Positions 55,967 through 64,000 of a stretch of DNA of 64,000 bases are shown piece after piece; the first letter of the stretch is position 1, and each line of letters begins with the position of its first letter. The translations under genes and the position numbers were made by a program. The notes beneath the pieces were generated by a model. That model saw only the letters and a list, made by a program, of their open reading frames with translations. It made no database searches and was not told the DNA's origin. Source of the stretch: Flectonema sp. DT1601 (taxonomy: Eukaryota; Euglenozoa; Diplonemea; Diplonemida; Diplonemidae); assembly GCA_964019425.1 (NCBI GenBank), contig OZ025796.1, forward strand, positions 744,001 through 808,000, written 5' to 3'.

Positions 55967-56589
55967 ACAACAACAAAATTTTACGTCATAGCAACAGAAA
56001 AGCATAATTATCAGCAGTTTATGAAAAGCCCTGAAGGCATACTTCCATCGCGAAGAATGCAATCACTTTTTTATACGTTTTTTTTTTCCTCCTTTTTTTA
56101 TCTTTTTTTCTTTTTAATGATTTTCATTCTACAGAAGAACAATTCTATCATAACATAAACAAACTTATTTAAAACAAGAGAATTGAAAGAAAAAAAAAAA
56201 AGAAGAAGAAGAAAAAAAAAGTATACGCAAACGACAACTACGTGTCGCTTGTTTGTTCAATACCACTAAATTTTATTAATAAAAAAAAAAAAAAAAAAAC
56301 CAAAAAAAAAAAAAAGTAATTGACGAGTAAGCAAGGAAATCATCAGATAGCTAAGAGAATCACTATATTTATTTATCAAGCAGCGTGAGACCAGTCATTG
56401 AATAGGCATCATCCAATACATAACTAACCTGTTTCGGCTTTGTCTTAAAACTAAAAAAAACTAAAAGTCCAAAACGATAAGCTTAACAGCTCTCCAGTCG
56501 GAGGCTTCTTCAACCTGTCGATCGCTTCATAGAAGATTCATAGAGAATAAGGAGCCCCACATTAAAGTAAAAGTTTGGCGACAAAAAAT
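55967..56589. other. AT-rich spacer between the two repeat copies
   Basis: Poly-A and poly-T runs with no coding frame on either strand. Nothing was recognised. Confidence 0.5.
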
Positions 56590-56840
56590 TCCGCAGCACT
56601 TGCCTGAATAGAAGTGATATTCAAAAAAATCACATCCGTGTCCGGTTCGTCGAATTAGAACTCACCAGTTTTATAGAATCCGGTTGGATGAGAGAAATTC
56701 TGCGCCAGCGCTGCACATGGATTTTAATCTCAACAGACCAAGAAATCAAAATTTCACGCCGATTTTTTTGATTAGACGCCTGCAGTTGGGATAAATAATT
56801 GTTGTCGCTTAAAAAGGGGGGTAATGGGCCTCCTCTTCGA
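56590..56840 (+). repeat. Plus-strand repeat, copy 2, shortened and diverged
   Basis: It matches both ends of copy 1 in order (GCACTTGCC, GATATTCAAA, TTCGTCGAATTAGAACTCACC, then CCAAGAAATC, TTGATTAGACGCCTGCAGTTG, GGTAATGGGCC). About 150 bases of the middle of copy 1 are missing. No long frame remains. It is older or unselected compared with copy 1. Confidence 0.5.
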
Positions 56841-56844
56841 GAAC

Positions 56845-58889
56845 AAAAAAAAAAAAAAAAAAAAATTCTAAACAAAATGACCAGTAGTGTCTCAGTTACT
56901 AATTTAATGTTACTGCGGACTACATGTCCGCGGTAAATACAGCAGGTCACACCCCCCTGCTTCCGGCAACGAGTAAAAGAAAGTTCGAGATAGCAGAAGT
57001 TATATAAAATCAATGCAGTTGAATCGAAAGAACCCTCGTTTACTATTTACTAACTTAACTAAATGATGACTCATTCTGTGATACCATTATCCAGTGGAAA
57101 GATAACGATATTCACCTCATGCTGACTGATAACAAAAGCATACCTTTATAATACTGTGACTCGCATAGTGGACATCACAAAAAAATAGAGTCCTCAAACA
57201 AATCATTCCTTTGAACCCCTAATGAGATTACTCAAGCGAGGACTAAAAGCACGTTGCTAATAGGATAACAAAGATGGATTCACCAAAGGCAAAAGCAACT
57301 ACAAAAAAAAAAAAAAAACAATTGTCGAGGGAGAACCCTGCTCGGCCTTTTTTAACATTATAATATTATAAAAAAAACCATCCAGATTAGCCTTATATTT
57401 CGTTGAACGCAGACAAAATCCTGTCTTACGGGGAAAATAAATCATGACCATAAGAAATAACGGCTTTCAATCTGAATAGTCTTCTCCGACTACGTCGGTA
57501 CAAAAAGGAAAAGAAGAAGAAAAAAGAAAAAAAAAAACGTCTATTGCACCTTTCCTTTATCACCTTTTTCTGTTTCACTTTTTTTTTTTATATATATTTT
57601 TTTCTACCATTCTGGTGTAACAAGTTATAGAAGTGCAAAGAAAGAAAAAAAAAAAAAAAAAAAAAAATTAACTAGCAAACTGATAACTGCTTATTGCTTA
57701 TGATTTTTTTTTATAATACGACCATGTGCCACATGCCCACATACCACGAAAGAAAATTGAAACCCCCCGAAACAGTACCGAGGATCGTTCACCCCCAGTT
57801 GTCGAAAACATTATAATTGTACTGTGGGCTTACCGAAAAGCTTTATAAAAGTACCACAAAAATTGGGCAGCACATAGCCACATCACTCAGCAAGAAATGA
57901 AAACAAAAGGATCAGGTAAGATCACAGTCAGTTTATGGTCATAACTGCGTCGGACCAAAGAAAAAGAATGAGATAGCAGTATAAAGCTTAGGAAACTTCT
58001 AATGTTTTTCCCCCTCCCTCCCTTCTTTTTTTTTTTTTTTTTTGATTTTTGTTCCTATTCATGGGGTTCAAGGGAGTTTATCTTCTTTATCGAATTTGCA
58101 GCACAGCAAGGGGCTAAGAAGAAATCACCCGCCTCGATTGTTGTCGCAGAAATCCACTGCTTTTCACCAAGGTCAAAGGGAATACAAAATACGTAAAGTA
58201 AACAAAACAAAATTGACAAAAAAAAAAAAGATTTTTGTTATGACGACACACAAAGCCGCAAAAGTATGATAAGGAAAAAAAAGAAAGAAAAAAAAAAGAT
58301 TTTTTTTTTTTTTTTTTTTTTTGTTGTCTGTCCTTAAAGAGAACAATCACACCACGACAGAAGCAAAACATACAACAATCACCAACTCAACGTTTATAGC
58401 ATTAAAACAAAGGTCTGAAATGAAGTTCTACACACAGTGTCGATAATTTACTCCAACTCAATCAATTTACCGATTTGCTCTTGTAGTAGGGGAAAGTTCT
58501 TGATTATAATAAATTATTATAATGTAATCAGAATTGGGAAGAAAAAAAATAACGCACACGAAAGCTGACATTCGCGGGGCACACACATAACGGTGCGATG
58601 CGTGAGCTCGGTGCGTTTGACCGACGGACTTCGAAAATAATAACTAACAAGAATTCAAATTTTAAAGTAGTCAGAAATGTAAAGCGTAGCTGTTTAAAGA
58701 AAGGCTTCAAGAAGAAATGAAAAAAAAAAAAGAACACAAACACGAGAATTCCACTGTTTTTAATGAAAAAAAAAAAAAAAAAAAAAAATTAAGAAGTCAA
58801 GTTGTTAAGTTGTGTTAGAGACGACCACATTTTAAAAAGCGGACCCCTCTCTAGTCGAGACGTGACGAGAATAGTTTCTGCAGCGCACA
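56845..58889. other. 2-kb gene-free spacer
   Basis: The spacer is AT-rich with several runs of more than 15 identical bases (for example near 57645-57667 and 58299-58322). A weak C/D-box pair (ATGATGA near 57063 and CTGA near 57124) was noted but is not distinctive. No protein gene was recognised. Confidence 0.5.
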
Positions 58890-59255
58890 TCACCGACAGA
58901 CATCGCAAACCCTGCAAGGAGATCTCCCGTGACCCTTTACCTGTGCGCGAGCTGAAGAACAGCTGGAGCAATATAGAAGTCCACACCTCCTGCAGTGATG
59001 TCTTCTTTTAAAGAATGTAAACTGTTTGTTGCACTTTCGACAATTTACCGTTGACTCATCTCTTTCCCACGGCACGATTCCACTTCCAGTCCTCATGTCA
59101 CTAGTCTCTAAGGGACTTCCTTTAAAAGTGCTGTGCGTTCTCCTATGAACTCTTTCTTGAACTGTTCCTGTTCTAAGCTGCTTTATTCTAGCAGGGCTTA
59201 GACTGCGAGCTCTTGAAGCTTGCGGGTGTGCATGTCTACCTCTTGGTTGATGCAT
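58890..59255 (-). CDS. Small FYVE-finger protein
   Basis: The protein is 121 aa. Residues about 62-121 form a FYVE domain with WERD (WxxD), CRKC, FFKRRHHCRRCG (the R+HHC+xCG phosphatidylinositol 3-phosphate pocket), YCSSC, and a terminal CRVCDVC containing the RVC motif. All eight zinc ligands are present. The N-terminal 60 residues are basic and Ser/Arg-rich. FYVE proteins bind PI3P on endosomes. With no other domain this one would serve as a simple adaptor or marker. The stop follows two residues after the last Cys pair. The ATG lies 10 bases after AACCCTTACAG. Confidence 0.9.
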   Translation of the reverse strand: MHQPRGRHAHPQASRARSLSPARIKQLRTGTVQERVHRRTHSTFKGSPLETSDMRTGSGIVPWERDESTVNCRKCNKQFTFFKRRHHCRRCGLLYCSSCSSARAQVKGHGRSPCRVCDVCR

Positions 59256-59808
59256 TTTATTGATACTGTAAGGGTTAATTAAATAATTAAATACTTAAAA
59301 CATGTTATCGACAACTGAAACCTTACTTGTTGACTTCTCCTGTTGGGAGAAAATAATGAAATAAAAATAAAAAAAATATGACTTACCAATACTATTTTAC
59401 TTGTGGGTAATTTAAGAGGGGAAAAAAATAATAATAACTCGGGATTGGGAATTCCTTAATATGAACTGAAATGGTATTCCGATGAGTTAGAAAGGTTCCA
59501 TTTGCTTCATATTTCAACATAGTTAGTTAACAAGCGCAGAACTAATTACTGCTGAGACTGATCCTTTCATAGAGATCGTGTTTTATTGCTTTGGCTGGAA
59601 GGATCTGTTCCCGGCTGTCTACCTAGTCCAGAAACTAACAGGTTGAAAAAAAAAAAAAAAAAACAAAAGAAAGACACTTTTTTTAACAAAATACAAAACT
59701 TTTTAATCGCATTTTCACACACTCGAAAAACCAACGAAAAGAAATGCCGTGAAGACCTCTCATCCATCATCATCATCATCATCATCATAGTCTGATTGAT
59801 GATAGTGT

Positions 59809-59840
<32 letters not shown>

Positions 59841-60178
59841 ACAAGTTCTTAATAAGCGTTCTCAACAACAGCAAAGAAAAAAAATACTGTAAAAAAAAAA
59901 AAGAAGTCAGCGGCAACATTATAGCCGCTGTGAGAGAAACTTTCCAATTTCATTTTTTTTTGTACGAACTGCGAAATTTAATGTGCGTTTCTTGTGTCTG
60001 TACAGCAATCAGATCCTGCCAGAGGTTAGGGTAGGCAGGCTACTTAGGATTACTGTTGCGTGCTAATATTTGATACCAAACTATTAGTCAGGTGATTGGT
60101 AAAGTACTGTCCATGGGTACGAAAAAAAAGAAGAAAAAGGATCAACAAAGACTCTGCAGAACATGTTAATTCAATAGA
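59256..60178. other. Spacer with simple repeats
   Basis: The spacer contains an ATC microsatellite (about 59764-59789) and a GTT microsatellite (about 59808-59840), several A runs and a short stem CCTGCC/GGCAGG near 60017-60040. No coding frame of note. Confidence 0.55.
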
Positions 60179-63097
60179 TTAATTGCTTTGGTTTACTTCG
60201 CTAGTCGGTGATGATGATTCGATCGGTGTGGAGGAATCGCTTTCTCCTGCAGGGTTGGTTTTCTTTTCTTGAGGTGGTCCTGTTTGTTCCTCACTTTTAA
60301 TTTCTTCTGGCACTTCCGTCGGCCTAGAGTGAAATAGTGATAACTGATAAACAAAATCAGTCCTGTCTATCTTCGCGGCTGCTGTGGTTCCATATTTCCT
60401 GGCCACCACAATGAAGGAGTTCGCTTCGTCTTTGGGGGCTGAGCAGTGTTTGCAACTCTTCTGATCTCTGTAATTTCTACTCTTGCAGTAATGACACGCC
60501 CAGTCAACACTGCAGTCGTTAGTTGACGGTGAGAAGAATTGAGAAACTGGGTAGTCTACAGGACTCATTTGCAACCTCTTACTAGGAGGTTCGATACAGA
60601 CTTTTAGGAGAGCAGAACCAAATCTGTGAGGACCTTGTGACTCTAATCTCTTAATAGCATCTTTGTTTTTAGCTTCAGTTGGGAATGTAGCACAACCGAA
60701 TTGCTTACGTAGAGTAATGTATCCAGGGGATATACCTGCAGACTTAAAGAATGAGACTAGTCCACGGATGTTGATCGCCTGAGTACTTTGAACTTTGACG
60801 CTAATCTCACATTCACTTTCTCTTAACTCAACTAGTACTTTAGTTCCACGAATTGTCATGTAATCTTTCCCATCGGCAATGAATTGTTTAAGACGAGGAG
60901 CGTCTAGCACTCCAATGTTAACAGAAGCACCTTCATTTGATGTTGTTATTCGAGGGGCAGGGATACCAAAGTTACGTGGCAGGTCACGAGAAACATGTGG
61001 AAGTCTGCCACCATCTTTCGTCTTAAGATATAGTTTAAACGACCTGTTTGATTGCTGTAAAGATTCATACTCAAAACCTTCTTCTCTCCAAGGGATATAA
61101 CAAGGTCTTCTTACAGCAATTATTTCCCCATTACCACTTTCGTTGGTTCCGTTTGTGAGTTTGTGTGCTATTGTTGTGCTGCTTCCAAAGTTCTTAAGTT
61201 TAGTAACGTCAGGAATATCATTTTTAGATTTTGGGTTGTGTTGTTCCAATGCATCATCACAGGTCGCATTATCAATTGGAAATACCAATTCATCAGCAGC
61301 ACCTGACATTAGAGACGTTCCATATTTATCAGCTGAGTCTACTTGCCAAGTTCCGGGGAATGGTTCAGTTCCGAGAGCGATAATCTTTTGAAGGATGTCC
61401 GGTCTGTGAAGAACAAACGACGCAGGAGGAAGAATTCTAACGAGCTGCTGCTCAGGTAGAAGCGGCTTACTAGAATCCTCAAAAATGTAAGATTTTTGAA
61501 ACTTACATAATCTTTCAACGTGTTCACGCAGCGAAGCAACTGTCGGAGAATAATGAAATGGATAAGACCATTTCCATGATGGTACTGAATCTGTAAGGTA
61601 GTACCCTGCTCCCCATGAGATATACTTTAAGTACTCTTCACACATTCCGTCTCTTGTTTTCTTATCAGCAGCTATAGAACGATAATAAACATCACTCCAG
61701 TTCCCATGTCTGATTGACTTCAATGATGATTGTTCAACAATTGCTAAGTTTCTTAACAAAGCTGACAACACTGACAAGTCAAGAGAGCAGTTAGCCTTTA
61801 CTAAATAGAAATCTGATTCTTTTGAGTTGATACACTGTGATATAGTCTTACAGTAAACATCAACAATAGAAGACATCGAGTGATCTCCTGCACTAAATGG
61901 CGGAAGACGTGGAGCAAAATCAGATCCAACTAAGAGTGACAAAGTAACAAAGTCGTTAATAACCCGTTCGATGTCAACAGTTTTTGAGATTTGTACCTGA
62001 CGTGCCTGAGCTCTCTTTGTAAGAAGTGTGTACACAGCGTACGTTATCAATCCAGCTATGACAGCATACGTTACAGTACGAGTACTACTTGTGTAAGGAC
62101 TTCTTAGGTGTGATAAACCAGATGCTGCAACTATCGCAAGGGCTGCTATTTTAGCAGATTTCTGAATCAGAACCTTGTCGTGGTGGGCTCTGCATTTTCC
62201 TATAACACCAAGTAGATGCTCTGCTAAGTAATCCCTAAGATGTTTAATGTAAACAAAATCGTATTCGTTTAGCCCTGTCTGCCTTGCTACTATGACACCC
62301 GGCTCATGGACAGCCAACCCGAGTAGAAGTAAGTCGGCATCCCCGCTGACGAATACGTGAGTTTGGTTTGGTTTATAAAGGGTTTTTGATGATTCACCTT
62401 GTTGGTGAAATTGTCTTCCTTTTTTTATAAAATCTACAAATTTATGTTCTCCCTCACCAGGACAGCGAACACCATCGATGATAACTACAAATTTACTAGT
62501 TTCCGACATCGTTCCGGCCATCTGTTGCAATGCTGCAGTCGCCTTGTCCATGAAAGCAGTTCCACAACTAACGGCATTGGAGTCCCAATGTTGTTGAGGC
62601 TGGACATCTGCGTATCCATATGACAGTTCTGAGATTGGAGTTTTAATGTTTTCATGTGAAATACAAGTTGTAATCACTGCGCTATCACTATCTAAAGAAG
62701 AGATATTCCCCCAGGTATTATTATTACATCTAACAAGTTGACCAACGCGTGGAGGTACACATTTTGTTGGGGTGCTTTCAATAAATGATGCTGTGCGTTC
62801 GCCAGTGCTTGAGTACCTTCTAGTTCGTTGTTGGTTTGCTTTTGCCATTGGTGCTACACCGTCAATTGATAGGTAGACGAGTATTTGAGGATCCATGTCT
62901 TTTATCATAGTTTCAACCATGTCAAGTAACCTTTTAATACTTTCTTCTTCATTATTGCTGTAGTTTCCATCTTGTCTACAGCATTCATGAATTAATCCGT
63001 TGACATCAATATAAACATTGTCAGGTCTTTTTGGAAAATTTCCAATTATCCTTGGATAACAGCTCAGCAACCATGGGAAGTATCCCGGAATACCCAT
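60179..63097 (-). CDS. XRN: XRN-family 5'-3' exoribonuclease with hydrophobic insertion, RRM-like segment and RanBP2 zinc finger
   Basis: The protein is 972 aa from the ATG at 63097. MGIPGYFPWLL is the conserved XRN N-terminus, followed by YIDVNGLIHECC, LVYLSIDGVAPMAKANQQR-type motifs, CPGEGEHKFVDF near 210 and FVSGDADLLLLGL near 255, which are catalytic acidic motifs. LVGSDFAPRLPPF near 383 matches the family's VGNDFLPHLP. Between LRDYL and that motif, residues about 312-362 contain two hydrophobic stretches (KIAALAIVAASG, TYAVIAGLITYAVYTLL), not normal for XRN. Residues about 740-835 resemble an RRM (INIRGLVSFFKSAG, FGCATF). Residues about 868-890 are a RanBP2-type finger (WACHYC ... N ... 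CKHC). XRNs degrade 5'-monophosphate RNA. A 17-base A run precedes the ATG. A GTG-initiated extension upstream is ignored. Confidence 0.9.
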   Translation of the reverse strand: MGIPGYFPWLLSCYPRIIGNFPKRPDNVYIDVNGLIHECCRQDGNYSNNEEESIKRLLDMVETMIKDMDPQILVYLSIDGVAPMAKANQQRTRRYSSTGERTASFIESTPTKCVPPRVGQLVRCNNNTWGNISSLDSDSAVITTCISHENIKTPISELSYGYADVQPQQHWDSNAVSCGTAFMDKATAALQQMAGTMSETSKFVVIIDGVRCPGEGEHKFVDFIKKGRQFHQQGESSKTLYKPNQTHVFVSGDADLLLLGLAVHEPGVIVARQTGLNEYDFVYIKHLRDYLAEHLLGVIGKCRAHHDKVLIQKSAKIAALAIVAASGLSHLRSPYTSSTRTVTYAVIAGLITYAVYTLLTKRAQARQVQISKTVDIERVINDFVTLSLLVGSDFAPRLPPFSAGDHSMSSIVDVYCKTISQCINSKESDFYLVKANCSLDLSVLSALLRNLAIVEQSSLKSIRHGNWSDVYYRSIAADKKTRDGMCEEYLKYISWGAGYYLTDSVPSWKWSYPFHYSPTVASLREHVERLCKFQKSYIFEDSSKPLLPEQQLVRILPPASFVLHRPDILQKIIALGTEPFPGTWQVDSADKYGTSLMSGAADELVFPIDNATCDDALEQHNPKSKNDIPDVTKLKNFGSSTTIAHKLTNGTNESGNGEIIAVRRPCYIPWREEGFEYESLQQSNRSFKLYLKTKDGGRLPHVSRDLPRNFGIPAPRITTSNEGASVNIGVLDAPRLKQFIADGKDYMTIRGTKVLVELRESECEISVKVQSTQAINIRGLVSFFKSAGISPGYITLRKQFGCATFPTEAKNKDAIKRLESQGPHRFGSALLKVCIEPPSKRLQMSPVDYPVSQFFSPSTNDCSVDWACHYCKSRNYRDQKSCKHCSAPKDEANSFIVVARKYGTTAAAKIDRTDFVYQLSLFHSRPTEVPEEIKSEEQTGPPQEKKTNPAGESDSSTPIESSSPTSEVNQSN

Positions 63098-63394
63098 GTT
63101 TTTTTTTTTTTTTTTGTTGTTGTCAAACCGCTGCTTTTCTATCCCAAAAAAAAAAATGAATGAATTACTAAAAATTTTGCTAAACACTAATAAAAATATT
63201 ATAATATTACTTTTTTATGTTGAGCGCTCTTTTTTACAACCGTCAGGGGTGACGAACAGAAAGGCGTCAGGTCACAAATCATGATTAGGGTAAATAAAAA
63301 AATGTTGTTTGCATAACACATCTAGAAAGATTATTATTGCAAACAAAAGTACTTAATGGATTCAAACGTAAGAAACGTTTGAATTATGTTGTTT
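63098..63394. other. XRN leader region and 3' end of the next gene
   Basis: On the minus strand a T11 tract ending GGGATAG and a later GCAG (63131-63150 region) are candidate acceptors for XRN. The rest is AT-rich. No gene. Confidence 0.45.
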
Positions 63395-63942
63395 TCAGAA
63401 TCCGTATATTTTATTTATTTCATCATCACTGAATGTTGATTTCTTTGGTTTAGATAACCTTTCAGTGGATGACTTCATAGTTTCAGTCGATAGTTTGGCA
63501 GCATCCTGTCGTCTGAAGCTATATCTGGTTGTTTTTTTTTTGTTGTGTTGTCGGTGTGACAATAAACAAAAAAAAGTCCATACTTGTCTTCAAGCTTTCT
63601 ATGCACGTCTTCTTTATGCCGAATCGAATCGGTGTAAACCCGTTGTAAGGAACCCTCAATTTCTTCATTAGCCATGCGGTGAGGATCAGCAATTTTGTAG
63701 TATTTATTTTTAAGCTCTTTGGCTTTCATTTCTCTCCTCTTCATTTCAGCATCATGTTGTCGGACTATACTTTCTTGGAGTTGGGTCGTTGATATTAATT
63801 TTGGATCGTCTTCTCTATAAACTTTTTTAATAAGTAATTCATGTTTTTGAGTTTTTAATTTTATTTCATCTTCATAAAGACGTTTTACGGCTGCAGCTTT
63901 TTCATCTTCATTGAGCTTTCGACCTTTCAGTTGCACATCCAT
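63395..63942 (-). CDS. Two-exon coiled-coil protein of euglenozoan type
   Basis: Exons 63942-63584 and 63518-63395 encode 160 aa. The 65-base intron runs GTATGG...GATATAG. Splicing gives EDK-N-FRRQDAAKLST and a polar end, KKSTFSDDEINKIYGF. Without splicing the frame reads through A runs into a less plausible tail. Two related blocks of about 45 residues occur (KRLYEDEIKLKTQKHELLIKK and QRVYTDSIRHKEDVHRKLEDK, each after a hydrophilic helix), a repeat style I associate with conserved hypothetical proteins of kinetoplastids. The ATG at 63942 is preferred over one at 63990, because T/C tracts ending in CAG lie between them. A cytoskeletal or flagellar role is a guess. Confidence 0.75.
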
Positions 63943-64000
63943 AATTTTGTGAAAAGAAAAAAAAACCGACAGCTGAAAAAAAACAAACAAAATAATCTCA

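Noticed and set aside
57055-57135. C/D-box snoRNA candidate on the plus strand (ATGATGA and CTGA)
   Set aside because: The boxes are short enough to occur by chance. No terminal stem and no D' or C' boxes of quality are visible.
60005-60045. GATCCTGCCAG word resembling the SSU rRNA 5' end
   Set aside because: Only about 12 bases match and the flanks do not continue the SSU sequence, unlike the fragment at 9941-10002.
63098-63187. N-terminal extension of XRN by 30 residues
   Set aside because: It starts with GTG, encodes Phe/Lys runs from homopolymers, and precedes the strictly conserved MGIPGYF start.

Overview
This is 64 kb of AT-rich nuclear DNA from a flagellated or otherwise complex protist, most consistent with Euglenozoa. 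Three observations support this. (1) Essentially every credible gene (about 30) is on the minus strand. Genes are packed head to tail, and some are only 80-150 bases apart, as in polycistronic transcription units. (2) Just upstream of nearly every start codon there is a T- or CT-rich tract ending in AG, often 10-35 bases before the ATG. That is what a spliced-leader trans-splice acceptor looks like, and several long ORFs have an earlier in-frame ATG that lies upstream of this AG. (3) A short fragment of the SSU rRNA 5' end at 9941-10002 reads like euglenozoan SSU. Conventional GT-AG cis-introns (donors GTATG or GTTTG, 50-180 bases) also occur, which argues against a trypanosomatid and favours a diplonemid, euglenid or related lineage. 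The organism assignment is inference.

Layout, low to high coordinates (transcription runs the other way). 1-9.5 kb: a gene cut by the left edge, a two-pass membrane protein, an EF-hand protein, an IQ-motif protein, a propeller/coiled-coil protein and a small mitochondrial-type protein. 9.5-11.6 kb: spacer with two SSU rRNA 5'-end fragments and a 63-copy, 21-bp satellite that provides the stop codon of the adjacent gene. 11.6-14.2 kb: two dysferlin-domain reading frames (possibly one split gene) and a stefin-type cystatin. 14.2-15.9 kb: low-complexity spacer with a structured island. 15.9-29.5 kb: two huge paralogous FG-repeat nucleoporin-like genes with C4 zinc modules, sharing nearly identical blocks. 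29.8-42.9 kb: a DUF218 protein, a two-exon gene of unknown function, ADPRM, a coiled-coil protein, two secretory/membrane proteins and three tandem NAC-beta genes. 43-51.4 kb: Sec15 (exocyst), VPS50 (EARP), an unknown protein and a Rab-like GTPase. 51.4-58.9 kb: poly-A/T-rich and gene-poor, with one membrane protein, one 46-aa split gene and a diverged plus-strand repeat pair. 58.9-64 kb: a small FYVE protein, an XRN-family exonuclease with unusual additions and a two-exon coiled-coil protein.

Functionally, several neighbours belong to membrane traffic: Sec15, VPS50, the Rab and the FYVE protein. The highly biased codon use of NAC-beta 2 and 3, cystatin and the 46-aa gene suggests abundant products. 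No tRNA, complete rRNA, CRISPR array or recognisable retroelement was found.
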